Below are positions 11,640 to 24,700 of a DNA stretch of 64,000 nucleotides, piece by piece. How positions within the stretch are numbered: position 1 is the first letter of the stretch; each line of letters starts with the position of its first letter. The notes under the pieces were generated by a model, which worked only from the letters and a program-made list of their open reading frames with translations, was not told the origin of the DNA and did no database searches. Source of the DNA: Stichopus chloronotus (Eukaryota; Echinodermata; Holothuroidea; Aspidochirotida; Stichopodidae); NCBI GenBank assembly GCA_021234535.1, contig CM037845.1, positions 2,074,501 through 2,138,500 on the forward strand, given 5' to 3'. The position numbers and the translations under genes were made by a program.

Positions 11640-12290
11640 ACGTTTAAATTACATCTTTGAGTATATCGACGAAATAGCGCAGACTGGTCAATTTCATGTT
11701 CCTACTTGCAGATCTGATGTTCTCAAATGCATAAAATGGTGGGTGCAAAAGGCACTTCAAAACGCTTTCAATTGGCGTTATTTTCACATTTAAATCACAT
11801 ATTAAGTACATCGATGAAACTGGTACAAAAGTCACCTGAGAACACCCGACAGAGAGCGCTGTTTTAAACACATTTAAAGCACATATTGAATACATCGACC
11901 AAAAGTACATTCTCTGTATGCTCCTGATAACACATCATCAATTCTTAAGTGTCCAAATTGGTACAAAAGGCACTTAAGAACACCTTCAGAGGTGTTTTGG
12001 CACATTTAAAGCACATATTGAGTACATCGATGAACCTTTGCAAGTAGTGCATGCCTCTGATAACAGATCAGCAATTCTTAAGTGCTCAAACTGGTACAAA
12101 AGGCACTTAAGAGCTCCCACAAAGGACGCTGTTTAGTAAGCACATTGAAAGCACATATTGAACACATCGATGAAACTTTACAGTTAAATTGCTTGTGTGC
12201 CCGTAATAACAGATCAGTGTTTCTTAAGTGTTAAGATTACTGCGAAATGCACTTAAGAGGTCCCAACCCAAACATGGCGGTGTTTTTTTC
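11640..12290. repeat. Tandem repeat with CACTTAAG core, about 5 irregular units
   Basis: The phrase 'caaaaggcacttaagaac' or a variant recurs at about 11743, 11822, 11962, 12096 and 12243, each followed by 'gcacatattgaatacatcgatgaaac'. Unit spacing is 80 or 134-147 bp, consistent with loss of an internal segment from one unit. The 88-codon minus-strand ORF across it is an artefact of the repeat. Confidence 0.7.
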
Positions 12291-12939
12291 AACATCTCAC
12301 AGAAATATTTAAATTGTAGACCACAAGTTATCGCGCAATCCCCATAGAAACACACACTAAATTTTTCTTTCATCACCAAGAACCCATATGATAACTAATT
12401 TGCATAATCTAAAAATCTTTCCACTCAAATTGAAATTAAACAATTCCATGATTGTAAACGCACGCCATTGATAAGAGCTATGTCCGTGTGAAGACGGCCA
12501 TAGCTCACACTGCTATTGTCATAAGGTTGAGGATGTATATTTGTAAGAACTAAGTTACGTTACGAGCAGGATAAGCGTTATGAGCCCTACAAGGCTCAAC
12601 AAATCAACAAAACAATGTGGTATTTCGACCGATAACGACAAGATTGTAATGCGCACTACTATAACTATTCGCCAAAGAGCAGAAATTGTTGAAACTGTAT
12701 TGGGACTATAATTCTTTGGTAAAATTGATTGCAATAAATGCAAAATAATGCACTAGATTTTGTCTAAGTTTACCTGGTAGTTGACAATTTCTCATAAAAA
12801 AACTATTATCGTTAGAAAGTAAAAGCTGTTGAATTAAGTTTCCTGGAACTGACGATGGCATAAATGTTCTAGATAAGATCAATCCAAATTATTAGTATTT
12901 GTCTATAAAATGTTTTTATCTTTACTTGTAAAATTGCAG

Positions 12940-13860
12940 ACATAAGATCCTATTTTAAAGCAGGGTACATTCAGCTCAAGTACACTCGGGAAAAGCCTAA
13001 TATTTTCCTTGTACACTCCGGGCCAACTGATGGTGGCGCTCCGCTCAGATAGTAATCTCGCTAAACCAAGTTAGTAACAAACATAATTAGTTCAAAACAT
13101 CTCTGCCTCACCCAAATTTCTAGCCCCCGGTGCGCCAATGTGTTCATCACAAAATATTTGTCAAACACTCAGAAAGAAAAATAGAGGATGCGTAGCTTAT
13201 AATGAAAGAAAATAAAAGAGGATGCATAGCTTTTTATGATTCTTGTATCACCTGAAAAACAGTGGTTTGTGATACCATTTTTAATAAATTGATTTTTCTT
13301 TTTTTCTGATTGATTTTTCTACACGAAGTAATTACAGACATGATATCCATATTTCAAGGCTAGTTACATGCAGTTCAAGCACACCAGGGAAGTGCCGTTT
13401 CCCGCCATCTGAGGTTTTGAAAAGCCAAAATTTTCTTTTACGTTCCGTGCCAACCAATGGTGGCGCTCAGGTTAGACAACCATGCTAGGTAGTCAAAAAC
13501 ATAATGCGGGAAAACAATCCGCCCCCGAAAAAAAGGAAAAAAAGTATTTGTCGACTACTCAAAAGAAAAAAAAGACATAAAAGAAGAGGATGCGTAATTC
13601 ATTATTGTGCTACCTCATAAAAACATGATCCGTACTACCACTTGCATTAGATTGATTTTCCTTTTCACATGAGTTGAGGAATTGCAGACATGATATCCAT
13701 ATTTCAAGGCTGGGTACATTCAGCTCAAGTAGGCCTACACCCAGGAAGTGAAGTTTCCTGCCACCTGGAGGTTTCGAAAAGACAAAAGTCTCTTTTACAA
13801 TCAACGGCAACCAATGAATGGCGGCGCTCCGCTTAGATAGTTATATCACGTTACACAACA
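12940..13860. repeat. Three tandem copies of a 350-400 bp unit
   Basis: The units start at about 12939, 13336 and 13685 with 'agacatgatatcc...aaggc-gggtacattcagctcaagtaca', and each includes 'caa-ca-tg-tggcggcgctccgcttagatag'. The last two are closest to each other. The GGCGCTCCGCTTAGATAG part is also found singly, in inverse orientation, near 14750, 58450 and 61735, so the unit belongs to a dispersed family. Confidence 0.7.
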
Positions 13861-16800
13861 AATTCATCGGGTCAGAGAGGTCATTCTTAATTTCCAGGGG
13901 TATGTACAGTACTCCATCTGTTCGGAATAAATACCGAACTTAAAATGTGTCAAGGCTTCATTTTAACTGAAAATGGACAAAAAACCAGAACAAAAATAGT
14001 TGATGACTTGAAGCTATTTGTATATTTACTTCACATTTTTAGTAAAGGCTATCGGAGGCTAGCTCGCATCGTTGTCCCCTTATATCAGTAGGGCGCACGT
14101 TAGGTAATTCCATAATTAGCTTATCTACGTGGATAACACGATACGTAAGTGGGCATGATTTGTCGCTTCTCCTAACTCGTTTCGTGAAACTAGTACCACC
14201 TTGAACCTTTTACGTTGTACTAGTATGCCCCAGTACTGCAGAGCTAGTAGCTCAACAGAACGAAGCTAATTCAGAAATTTTTAGCTTGAACTTAGAGATT
14301 TCTTCATAGTTTGACATGCTTCCGTCCAGCCAATTGGACCAAAGCTGATTTCTCATAAATTGCGTGATAGCAACTTTTTAAAGTATGTATTACTTTTATA
14401 ATATTATGGCCTCCAAGTTGATGGTCTCAAGTCTTCAGTCAGAAACTTAACTTACCGAAGCCTACACTACAGTTACTAGGTTTTGCTGAACGTACTGTAA
14501 CAAAGGCCTGGCAGGGTAGGCGATAGGCTGTTCTACTACTAGGCCTATGAAGCATGCTAAAAGTAAAAGACAGTCTGACTGAGACGTTTTGTTTGCATTT
14601 AATAATACAGAGAGCCCTTGGTCGAATTATAGAATACCCTGCCTTTCAGAAGGTCCTTATCATAAGTGGAGTGGTGGGTACAATCCAGAATGGAAAGTTT
14701 GCAATATGCCTGGGTATTTTAATAAAGATCAAGAGAATTGCATGGCCAGTACTATCTAAGCGTAGCGCCACCATCGGTTGGTGCGGAGAGTACCAAGAAA
14801 ATTTTGGCCAAAACTACCTTCCAAGCTGGCCGTAAATCACCTTTCCCAGGCATCGTGCTTACCTTTCCAACTTTGCAAGTTTTTAAGCCACCAACTTCCG
14901 ATGATGCATGCCATATGCCAGTATACACTGTACATGTGTACTATGCAGTCAGCCTACGTACGTCATAGGTCGCCTCACTGCTGCACGTCACTCCGACGAA
15001 ATGCGCAAGAAAGTACGGTACTCATACTGCATCATATGTGTGGCCAGAGCAAACAAAGTCGGCTCTGCGGACCGGGGAAGCCAAATACTGATGCATTTAC
15101 ATACACTACGCTCATGCCTTTTATGCGGTAACAATAAGAAACAGTACATACAGCTACTGTAAATGTGAGTTTCATGAACAGTGGCATGGCAAATACAATA
15201 CAGTCTGCAGGGGATCCAGAATGTACGGAGTTCAGACTTTTCTGAGATTCGGTTTTAAGATTTTCGGGTGAGATAGGCCTAACTTTTGTGCGGTTAAATT
15301 GCGTAGGTGTTATCAAACTTGTGTCGCGCGGTTGCAGTGTCAGTTGTCAAATTGTGCTGCTAGACGCTTCGAGACTCATTTTTTGCGCATGGGATCCCAC
15401 GTGCAGCACAAACTTTTCAATCTGGGGTACAATTTACTGAATAACCTGCCTTTCAGAAGGTCTTTTTTACAAGTGGAGTCGCAGTTAAGGAAGGAACAAC
15501 AAATTCAATCATACCAATAAAGGGTGCTAATCAACTTTAGCAATAACTCTGACATCAGCGTGACTTCAACTCCATGAAAAGATGTATTGTCATTCTGACT
15601 CCAGCAACAATCAGTACATCATCCCCCATCTCGACTCCGACTCCACCAAAAAATACATGTCATGTATTTCGCCTATAGTCTCTGGGTATGGCATATATTG
15701 CCCCAATGTTGGCCCAATAACCAACGCCAACTGCGACTGTAGCCAACATTTGCCGATCAAATTCCAATGTTGACCCATGTTAGGTGTGTTATTTGGGATA
15801 TGTGTTGATGTTGAGTCAAATTTAGGCCCAGAGAGCTGCAATTGAGAAAGAAATAAACCCAAAACTCCTTCATTTGTACCCAACTAGTTGCTGCTAAGGA
15901 CATCTGTTTCATGTACAGTGGGCTCTAAGGATGTTAAGAGCAAACATCAAAGGTTCATGTCGACTGCTACATTGTAAATCGCACCAGAAAATTTTGTCCA
16001 TTGCTATGACATGATTGCCAGTGACGGTTCTTGAATATTAGTTTTCACCTTCTGATGCATTTTCACATTTATCCCAGAAGACCAATTTGATGCTGTGTAG
16101 TTTGTAGAATGTTACCGTCTGTGACTCGGGGAAAGTTTGCTGAAATTGAAAAAAAGCTTCAGTAAATTAGTCTTATGACCCCTTTCAATCACTTGCATAT
16201 AGCAAAAGCTCTATGCCTTATTTATGATTCCTGCTATCATGAAGAGGTAACCACCTGATTTGTAGTCCTTCTGATTTGTAACAGATTTAGATCAACATAT
16301 TCCTTTTTCAGAGGGTATCATCAGGCGTAAAAAAGAAGTTACTCAAAAAAAAAAGTTTGCTCTAAGCCATAGTCATCCCTAGTCATTGCAAGTTGAGATG
16401 TCCACCCACAGGAAATTTTTTGGGAATTGTCAGTTGATTGTCAAATACAAGCATTGTTGCCAATATGTTAGTAACTCTAAATGCCAAATATTATCCAGTA
16501 AATTACACTGGTTTTGTGTTTTCAGTGGTAATCAATTGCAAATTCATAGAAACAGTGATGGGAGGTAGTGGAATACACAAAATTTGTACCTGCTTATGAT
16601 TGTTTTTTTTTCATCCTGAATCATTCTTGATGCGGTAGAAAAATGTAGTCTTGTGGTAGCCTGCCACTTACAGTGATAGACTACCCCAAGTACCAGTAAT
16701 GAAATTCCAACTTCCCTTATGAACTGAAACTATTGCAACACCAGAGAAATCTAATAGGATCAGCATTAACAAAACTTTACAGGGTATGTCCTAAATTGCA

Positions 16801-17600
16801 GCTCCCTGTTTGACCTAAGCCCTATTTTTAGTTGCCAGTAGAATGGACTTAGGCAGACAATTTCCTTCTATTACAACACCCTGCAGGTTCCGATTGAAAA
16901 TGGTCTTCACTTCTGATCTTGGTTTTTGTTTGCTTCACTTTCAGTTGGCAATTGACGTCTGGGGACCATTAGTCGATCAACCCATTGTTTTCTTGAAGGA
17001 AGAGATCACTTTTTTGGAATATGGCATCGACTGTGTCCAGAGATTGTCAAGTGTCTGCAGTTTCAGGTAAAGTTCTCATCTCTGTTTGAATTCTGTCTGT
17101 CACAAAAAAAAAAAAACAGAAGAACTGGTTGCAGCATGTAATTTGCAAACATATTGAAACTTTGGCTATTTGTATGCATTCATTCAAAACTTTCATGAAG
17201 GAATAATAGACATGAAACAGAGATCTGTGTCCGCATGTACTGGTGATGATATGTTCGACTGCTGGTTGAAAATCATGTAGCAAATTGTTCAAGGGAGTGA
17301 AAGTACACTGTGACAGCCTTGTTTTCTATTTTCTTTACCACAAATATATGCATGCCATTCTCTGTCCTGAATTGTGTAACAAAAAATGCCTTCAGTACAC
17401 CAATTTCGCTATTGGCAAATTTCACATTACCCTCGCCAAACTGTATTTTGTGTTTTAAAGTGTGTTATAATGACATCACACTTTATTGCTTCAACTTCAC
17501 ATTGTCCAGTTACCGTTATTAAGTCATCAACATATCATTATGCAGTTACACATCACAACTTTGGCTTATATGCTCAGTGGATATGTCTCCACAATACTTT
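13861..17600. other. Upstream region of IBTK without supported coding exons
   Basis: Several ORFs of 60-117 codons at 14554-15773 overlap in different frames and strands and coincide with dispersed repeat pieces, so none is called. A possible 5' non-coding exon could end at the GTAAAG at 17067-17072 ('cagtttcag|gtaaag'), but no matching evidence exists. Confidence 0.35.
14625..14690 (+). repeat. Direct repeat, copy 1 of a pair about 800 bp apart
   Basis: 'ACCCTGCCTTTCAGAAGGTC' followed by 'ttatcataagtggagt' recurs at 15440-15480 as 'aacctgcctttcagaaggtc' plus 'ttttttacaagtggagt'. Copy 1 is followed by the 'agcgccaccatcggttgg' dispersed-family piece at 14763. Confidence 0.6.
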
Positions 17601-17635
17601 GAGAAGATACATTGTTTTTTTTGTTTTTTTCTCAG

Positions 17636-17926
17636 TAACTTATGCAAACAATCAGCCTTTGTTCATAGCCCTCATTCGAGATACTGAAATGAAATGGTGT
17701 ACGTTATCTGTTATTTTGGGCAAATTTAGTCCCAACTGTCAAAGAGTTATAGTTTACTCTTTACAGAAACCCCCAAATTTCAATTTTTGGAAGCAATGTC
17801 TGTTGTTGTTTTTTATCGTCAGGATTCATGTCATTTGTTCATCTTGAAGACTCCTCTCACTAACTCTGGCACTGGTCGATTGAAATGGCTCTCTAGACTC
17901 GGGGTGGGGAGGGGATTTGAACTGTC
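17636..17926 (+). promoter_or_regulatory. IBTK: Probable 5' UTR / start-exon leader of IBTK
   Basis: Two acceptor-like sites precede the start codon: a long T-rich tract ending CTCAG at 17631-17635 and 'tttttatcgtcag' ending at 17822. Either could begin the first coding exon if there is an upstream non-coding exon. An in-frame TGA at 17918-17920 rules out an N-terminal extension through this exon. The transcription start cannot be placed. Confidence 0.4.
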
Positions 17927-18704
17927 ATGGCATTATCAGAGTGTACTAATCAGTGCCACTCCCATCAGCATGCCAGCGACATCATTGCCATGGTAACCAG
18001 CAGTGCATCAGAAGATGAAATTAAGGCATACATCAGGTTCCACTGTAACCGAGGCGGCCAGGTCTCCGATGGACTGGGACGTACGACGTTGCACGTCGCT
18101 GCATCCTGCGGTAAAGTTGGACTGTTGGAATGGCTTGTGAAGGAAAGAAAGGCTGATATTCACTGCAAAGACCATGAGTCTGGTTGGACATCTCTCCACC
18201 GCAGTATCTTCTACGGACAGTTGGTCACCGCTGTTAAACTTATTCAGGTAGCTAAAAGCAAGATGGCTTTAACTTACAGTAAATTGACAGCTTTAGCTAT
18301 ATCAGCCTTGTGTTAATAGATGCAAAGAAATTTTATTTTACAGGGTTTTTCAAAGTTTAATCCAAACTAAGCTCTGCAACAGGTTTCAGGTTAGAGCTAA
18401 CCTCTAAATGTGTCATGCATTGATTGTGGGATATTGTAGTCACTCAGTCTTTTTTCTCCTCTATTTTATCATCATATACCAGCTTGGATCAAGTTTTAAG
18501 AGTTGTGACTTTGAAGATCTTACACCTCTGGAGATCGCTGTCAAGGACAAACCACCTCACATAGACTTCAGTGTTGACAATCCCTGTGATGTTTACACCT
18601 GGGGTAGCAATTCAAATTCTACCTTAGGCCATAGCAACCAACAGAGCAGAAATATCCCAGATGTGGTCGACGAATTCTTAAGGGTCAAAGTCAACATTAA
18701 ACAG
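17927..18704 (+). CDS. IBTK: IBTK exons 1-2: N-terminus and ankyrin repeats
   Basis: Exon 1 (107 codons, ends in phase 0) carries GRTTLHVAAS at residues 51-60 and SGWTSLHRS at 85-93, the TxLHxAA signatures of two ankyrin repeats. Exon 2 continues with DLTPLEIAVKDKPPH (about 119-132), the cap-like third repeat, then the first RCC1 strand VYTWGSN (144-150). The N-terminal phrase CxxxCxxxQH aligns in spacing with the vertebrate start, which supports the chosen ATG. Confidence 0.95.
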
Positions 18705-21700
18705 GTCTGTGATAGGGATGACAGATATTATCAAAAACTATTAATGCACTGAAAATGATGTTTCTTTATTAATATGTCAACGTGTGAGGCACGAATAATG
18801 GAGATTGCCCCATAGAGGCTCTTCCTGAGTCCCTTGGAGCAAATAGGACTTCACTGGTTTAATTTTATTCCAAGAAAAGATTAATTTGGATTTCTCATTT
18901 ATTTCACTATATATCTGTTGTAATCAGCTAGTTAACGTATTGGTGGCATACCACTCCTAATCGTATTTTATAATCCATGATGTCACGACTGCACACAAAT
19001 GTGGCAGACATCTGCCAATTGTAGGTTCACTTTGAGATTTGATTAGATTCTCTAAGAGGATGTTTTATCACACCCTGTGGTATTTAGTTGATAAATGGGA
19101 CCCAAACAGTCACTTTTGCCACCTCCATCCCAACAGGTCGTCATGAACAAATATCACACGGTGGTGTTGGCGGTCAACGGAAAGGTCTTCACCTTTGGTC
19201 ATGGACAGGGTGGAAGACTGGGTCGGGGCAGCGAAGAGACTTGCCTTCTTCCCAAGATGGTGAAGGGCCTGAATGGTGTCTGTTCATTCATCGCTGCTGC
19301 CAGGGATCATACTCTGTTTCAGATGGAGGAGTAAAGACAAATATTTTCTTTTGTTAAATCTTCTAGAGGTTGATAACAGATGCCTTTCTTTACTGATAGG
19401 AATTGATGGCATACATATTGTAGTTTTATGTGAGGATTGGCAGGTGACGTACCAGTAGCATTATTACCAAATACAACATCTCTCTGTGTTGTTCTGTCAA
19501 CGTCTTCCTCCAGTGTGTCCTGCATAATAGTGGTGGCTCAGTACCTTATGTCGGTACTAATTGGAATCCAACTACATTTTAATGTTCAAAATAATGTAGT
19601 GATTTAAACAGAAATCTCTTTCATTACACAGTAATAATGATTATAACCATAATGCAGTGGCATAGCTAGGAATTTTTACAGAGGGGGGCAAAGATATAAA
19701 AATTTCTTCCAATTTTTCTTAAGGTTACATGTGCCTGATCTTGAAAGTGAGGGTGACATGGACAGTGCATAAGCAGGTATGATCCTGTATATAAGTGTGA
19801 AGTTGTGATATTATGAATCTGATAACTGACATTTTATTATGTAGGGTTAGCTAGAGGCAAAATGGTGCTATATTTGATGCTAGATTTGAACTGAATATAT
19901 CTCCAAAAATTGCTATTTTGTAGGGAATATTTCCCCAGATTTCTCCCCCCCCCAAATTTTTCTATAGGGAGCAAGTTTTCCCCTGCCACTCCCCAGCAGC
20001 TATGCCACTGCCACATTGTGACTGTGATGGTGACCACAGAGTTGCTAGATCTTGCTGGATGTACTTTTCTGTTTTGCTTTTTGATTTTTCGCATGAGTTT
20101 TAATCAATGTTCTGAGCATCATTAATGAGTGTAATAAAACCTTAAGTTTCCATACTTTGAAACATGCCAAGGTTATGAAAGGATTAAATTTCCTATCTAA
20201 TTGACCATTGTGTGTCCCAATTAAAAATAATAACCTTTGTTTTAATTACTGATCCACAGTGGTAGTATCTATGGTTGCGGTCAGAACAAGTTCAGCCAGT
20301 TGGGAATATCACCGAAGGAAGACAACTATCTAAAGCCTCGACAGATCCTTGGAAAAGGGTTTGCTACCAAGGAAACTCAATGTATGGTAGCTGCTAAGTT
20401 CCACAGTGTGTTTGTCTCATGCAACGAAGTTTTTACATGTGGACTGAATGCTGGCCAGATCGGTAAATAAATTAATTTTGCTCTAAGTACATTGTAGTAT
20501 CTCAGGAAGGTTGACCAAGCCCTCCATTTTCTATCTTTGGTCATGAGATGCACATTAGCAAGCAAACATTGCATTAGAACATTAACATATTGTACCATAT
20601 TATTGCACAAAAATCATTTTCAGACCTGAAGAATTATTTAGGGAGCCATGAAAACCAACAGAAATGGCCACATTTCGCTTTATTTCTTCTTTTACCTTGA
20701 CCAAGTTAACTGGTATAGAAATGTTTGGACAAATATTGCTGCTTTTGTATTTAGATGCGCTCTAGTGTCAATCACTACCATTTGTCTGTTTGGTGACACC
20801 AGGGAGGTGTTGCTTAGATGGAGACTCAACAGTAATATTAATACTTTAAGACCCACCAAATGGGGTGAAGATAAGCTGGGTAGTTGGCTCAAAGATATTT
20901 CTTTATTTGGTGGCTCCAGTCCCAGTATCATTCTTGGAGCAAAGTCATTTAACTCAACTAATCCTTAAACAAGTCAATTGTTCTCAACATACTTTGATCC
21001 TAGTTGTGTTTACCTCTAACAATTTCCAAACAGGTTGCCTAAAACTGAAAACAAGTGTTTAATTAAAATAAATTAATACATTTAGCCACTTTCTTAACAA
21101 ATGATTCCATGCAAATGAGTTATGGAGATAGAAGTCCAATAGTTTGACAACTTAGGTGAAGACATACCAGAAATGTCCTGAAATAGCCAGAGAAAGATTC
21201 ATGTCCATGTTTTGACCTACAACCTAACTGTTAGATTGTCATATGTGACACCAAGAGACCAAAGGAAAAATAAATATTTGTTTTCCTGACAACTTTCAAT
21301 GACGTGGCAGTAGTGGTAACTTTTCTATCCAATCTGTAACTGTAGCAGACATCATATACCATATTGTGTTTGTCTTCTAATCCTGTATAAGCCCGATAGA
21401 AATGTTAGGAACAATACAAAAGTCCCATTGCTATGTGACCTTGATGGCTTCAAACCTTACTTCAGAGTGATGTGTATTCATCCAAAAAACACCTCTTTGG
21501 TGACAAGTTAAAATTTTTAATCAAATCTGAGATTATATGACTTTAATTTTGTGGTGATGCTTATCCAGTTGCTGTGAAGCAAAGCAATTGACTTTTAATC
21601 TAAACCAGTGCTCCAAATTTTTTCAGTCAATCAACTATTCACTTTTACACCAATGTCGAAACATTAATTATCTATCATCAGAACATTGTTTTATCATTCA

Positions 21701-24700
21701 GGTCATGCAAAGGGTGAGAAGTTCATTCAAACACCAAAACTGGTGACCACCCTGAACCACAAGAACATGGAGGTATGTCACATAGCAGCCAGCGATGGTG
21801 TGACAGCTTGCAGTACCAGCAATGGTGACATATACTTGCTTCAGAATTTTGTCTGCAGGAAAATTGTCAACAAGTAAGTAGAAGTATTTACTCATTGCTC
21901 AAAGTGTAGGTGGTTGCACTTTAAGTAGTGATAAAAGTCTTTTTTCTAATGTTTTACACAATTAGGTATATATATCATCACAATGCAATATATAGTTTGG
22001 CAATTTATTATGTATTCATAATATATGAGGACATCTACTGATAATCATCTTAACATGACAGTTATTGATAATTATCTGAAAAGAGGACAATGGCAAAACA
22101 AACCTTTATGTTGCATCTTGTTTGATTGGTGATAGGTATTAGTCGTGTGAAAGAGTTTGGCAGTCAAATTCAATACTAGTAGAGTGTATGGATTCATGAA
22201 GGTATAGAAAGATTAAGATGGTTAATCATATCCATCAAGAAAAGCAAATGGTAGGATCAGGGGGGATCCAGGAGTTTTGTCTGGGGGGTATACTAGATTC
22301 ACCCATTGTGGGTGGGAGATTGTCATCCTCCTGAAGGATTTCAATGAAACTAGTGCCCTCAGTATGGTGTAAGAGTTGCTACGAGAAGACCAGCGGTGAG
22401 ACTTCTGTGATGTAATGTTTAAGTACAGTTGATACATTTTGGACACATAACACCCCCCCTCGCCCTACTTGGATCAGTCCCTGGTTAGGATGTAGCGTTT
22501 GTGGAAGAAAAATAATTCAGGGATCCTAAACGCTGATACCAGGATTCAGATGAAGATCATCTCATTATTATTATTATTGCTATTGTTTTCACTAATTTGC
22601 TCCATCCTGCCGACGTGTCGTCTCTCCAGGCAAATCAACATTGCTAAGATAGTGATTCAAGGGGGCACACTCGACACTGGTCTTGAAGAGATACAGGTTC
22701 AAGGGCATTCAAAGGCACCCGTAGTGATGGTCATACTCCATAAAAACGGCAAGGTTTGTTAAATATATTTCTAAGTGTTTTTTACACTAAAATATTGTAC
22801 AATGTTCAGATACTTGAAAAAAGTGCAAAAGGGAACTTCTAAAACAGCATACCTATCACAGATTTCAATTCCTGTTGTCTAAAGTAAGAGTCAAAACAAA
22901 AATTGGATCTATATTTTATACTGATCACATCATTATATCGATATTATTATTATTTCAGTATTATTTTAGGGTTCATCATTAGCTTTTAAGTGTTTCTAGT
23001 TCCTGAAACTGTGGAGAGCGATGCATTGCTTGAAAATTAATTTGTTAAATGTATACTACAGTGAAAGCAAAGAAGAAACATGGCAAATTCAGAAATGTAT
23101 GTCGCAGAACAGCTTTTGTTATTCAATGCAATAAATTTTCCAACACCTCACTATGCAATAAAATCCTAAAATTGCATTGAACATTTTTCAAAATTTGTGG
23201 TCATTTTCCCTTTCCAGCAATTTGACCAAGAATTTGGATGAAAGAGATAATCTCAGAGATTTGATTTTATCAGACTGTCACTGTGTTTTCTTGTTCTTTC
23301 CTTTAGTTCTCTATTTTGCTTTGGGGTTGTTTAATTTTTCTGAGTAAGAGAGAAGAATTAAAACAAGGTCTGTCATTTTTTATTCAGATCCTGAGCTGGC
23401 AGTCGTCAGATACAACGCTAAGGAGATGTGTCAACAACCGTAAGAGGCAGATCTTTTTCTCCGATGTCGCTCTCAGCAAACAAGGACTGCTATTAGCGAC
23501 CACAGATGGAGAAGCCTTCAGAGGACATTTTACTCAGAAGAAAGCAGCGCCTGTTTTTGGTATGAAAAACTTTGAAGAATTTGCGTCATGCAAGTTTTGT
23601 CATATAAATTGTTTAAGGTATAGTTTATAAAAGTTAAATCCAAGGATGGTTGCTAGTAGGAATTAGTAAATGCTTGTCTATGGTAGCTTTTGTGTTCCCC
23701 AGTGGATTCAATTTGCTCTTACAATTGATGTACTTTGTGAAATGGTATCAACAGAAGTTATTGTCATTTAATTATACTGAATGTTGAAAAACTCAATGTA
23801 ACCAAGTTACATTTGAAATGAATTCAATTTACTGATCATCATCATAGAAGGAAGTTATACCCCAGAAAGGATTGCTGCCATTATCCTTAGAGAAATAAAA
23901 ACATTTAATGTTACCTCTGTGAGATACTACCAAGAGAAACCCTTTCTGATCAATCATTTGTCAAACAGTTTTTTGCAAGTAAAACCTTCACTGTAAATGA
24001 CACTCCTTGTATTGCCCCAATCCCCTTAAGTCTTTCTACTTTCTACATTTTCAAAATCATTTTGTGTTTTCCACCTCCGATAGTGTCCGGTAGATCGAGA
24101 GAGGGTTTCATCCAGATCGGAGGAGTGGAGCAGGTAGATAGGGAGAAGTGTGAACTGATCAACATTCAGCATGTTCCTTGTCTCCACAGAGTTACTAAGG
24201 TAGCTTGTGACCCTCAAGGGCATAACTTTGCTGTTTTACAGAATGATCCCAGATTAGGGTAAGTTTTCTGACAAAGACTGATACAGTTGAAGGTGATAAT
24301 CTGTGAAGTTATCTTGAAACAGATTTCAATATAAAGTGTTTGGTTCATAGGAGGGATTCACGATGGGTTCTCCTGGGAGGGTCTCAGCTGACATCATAGA
24401 ATGAATCATTATCTCTCAAAGATAATGAGACTGAGAGGTTGAGGTTGTCAGCAAATTTGATTGCAAAAAAGATTTCGTCCCATGTCCCTCAAATGTAAAC
24501 CATAGAATGAGTTTTGGGACAATAACAACTATAATTTGGCTGGAAAGTGGTTTTAAATAAAAATGTTATGATTGTTAATTTAATTGCTGTACTCCTTATG
24601 ATGATGGTATTTGCAGTTTTATGTGGCATATGGAATTCGATATTCGTATTCTGGAGAGAAATTATGCTAATTAGAAGCTAAGAGGGCAGTTCTGCGTATG

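Noticed and set aside
14554..15316. Several overlapping ORFs of 70-117 codons on both strands
   Set aside because: They overlap in different frames and lie on dispersed repeat pieces. None has homology or splice phase.
15690..15880. Repeated CCAATGTTGG phrases suggesting a hairpin element
   Set aside because: The copies are short and irregular, and no clear arms or element ends were found.
16843..17070. Plus-strand ORF ending in a cag|gtaaag donor, as an upstream coding exon of IBTK
   Set aside because: The first IBTK coding exon has an in-frame stop 9 bp before its ATG, so this could at most be a non-coding leader.
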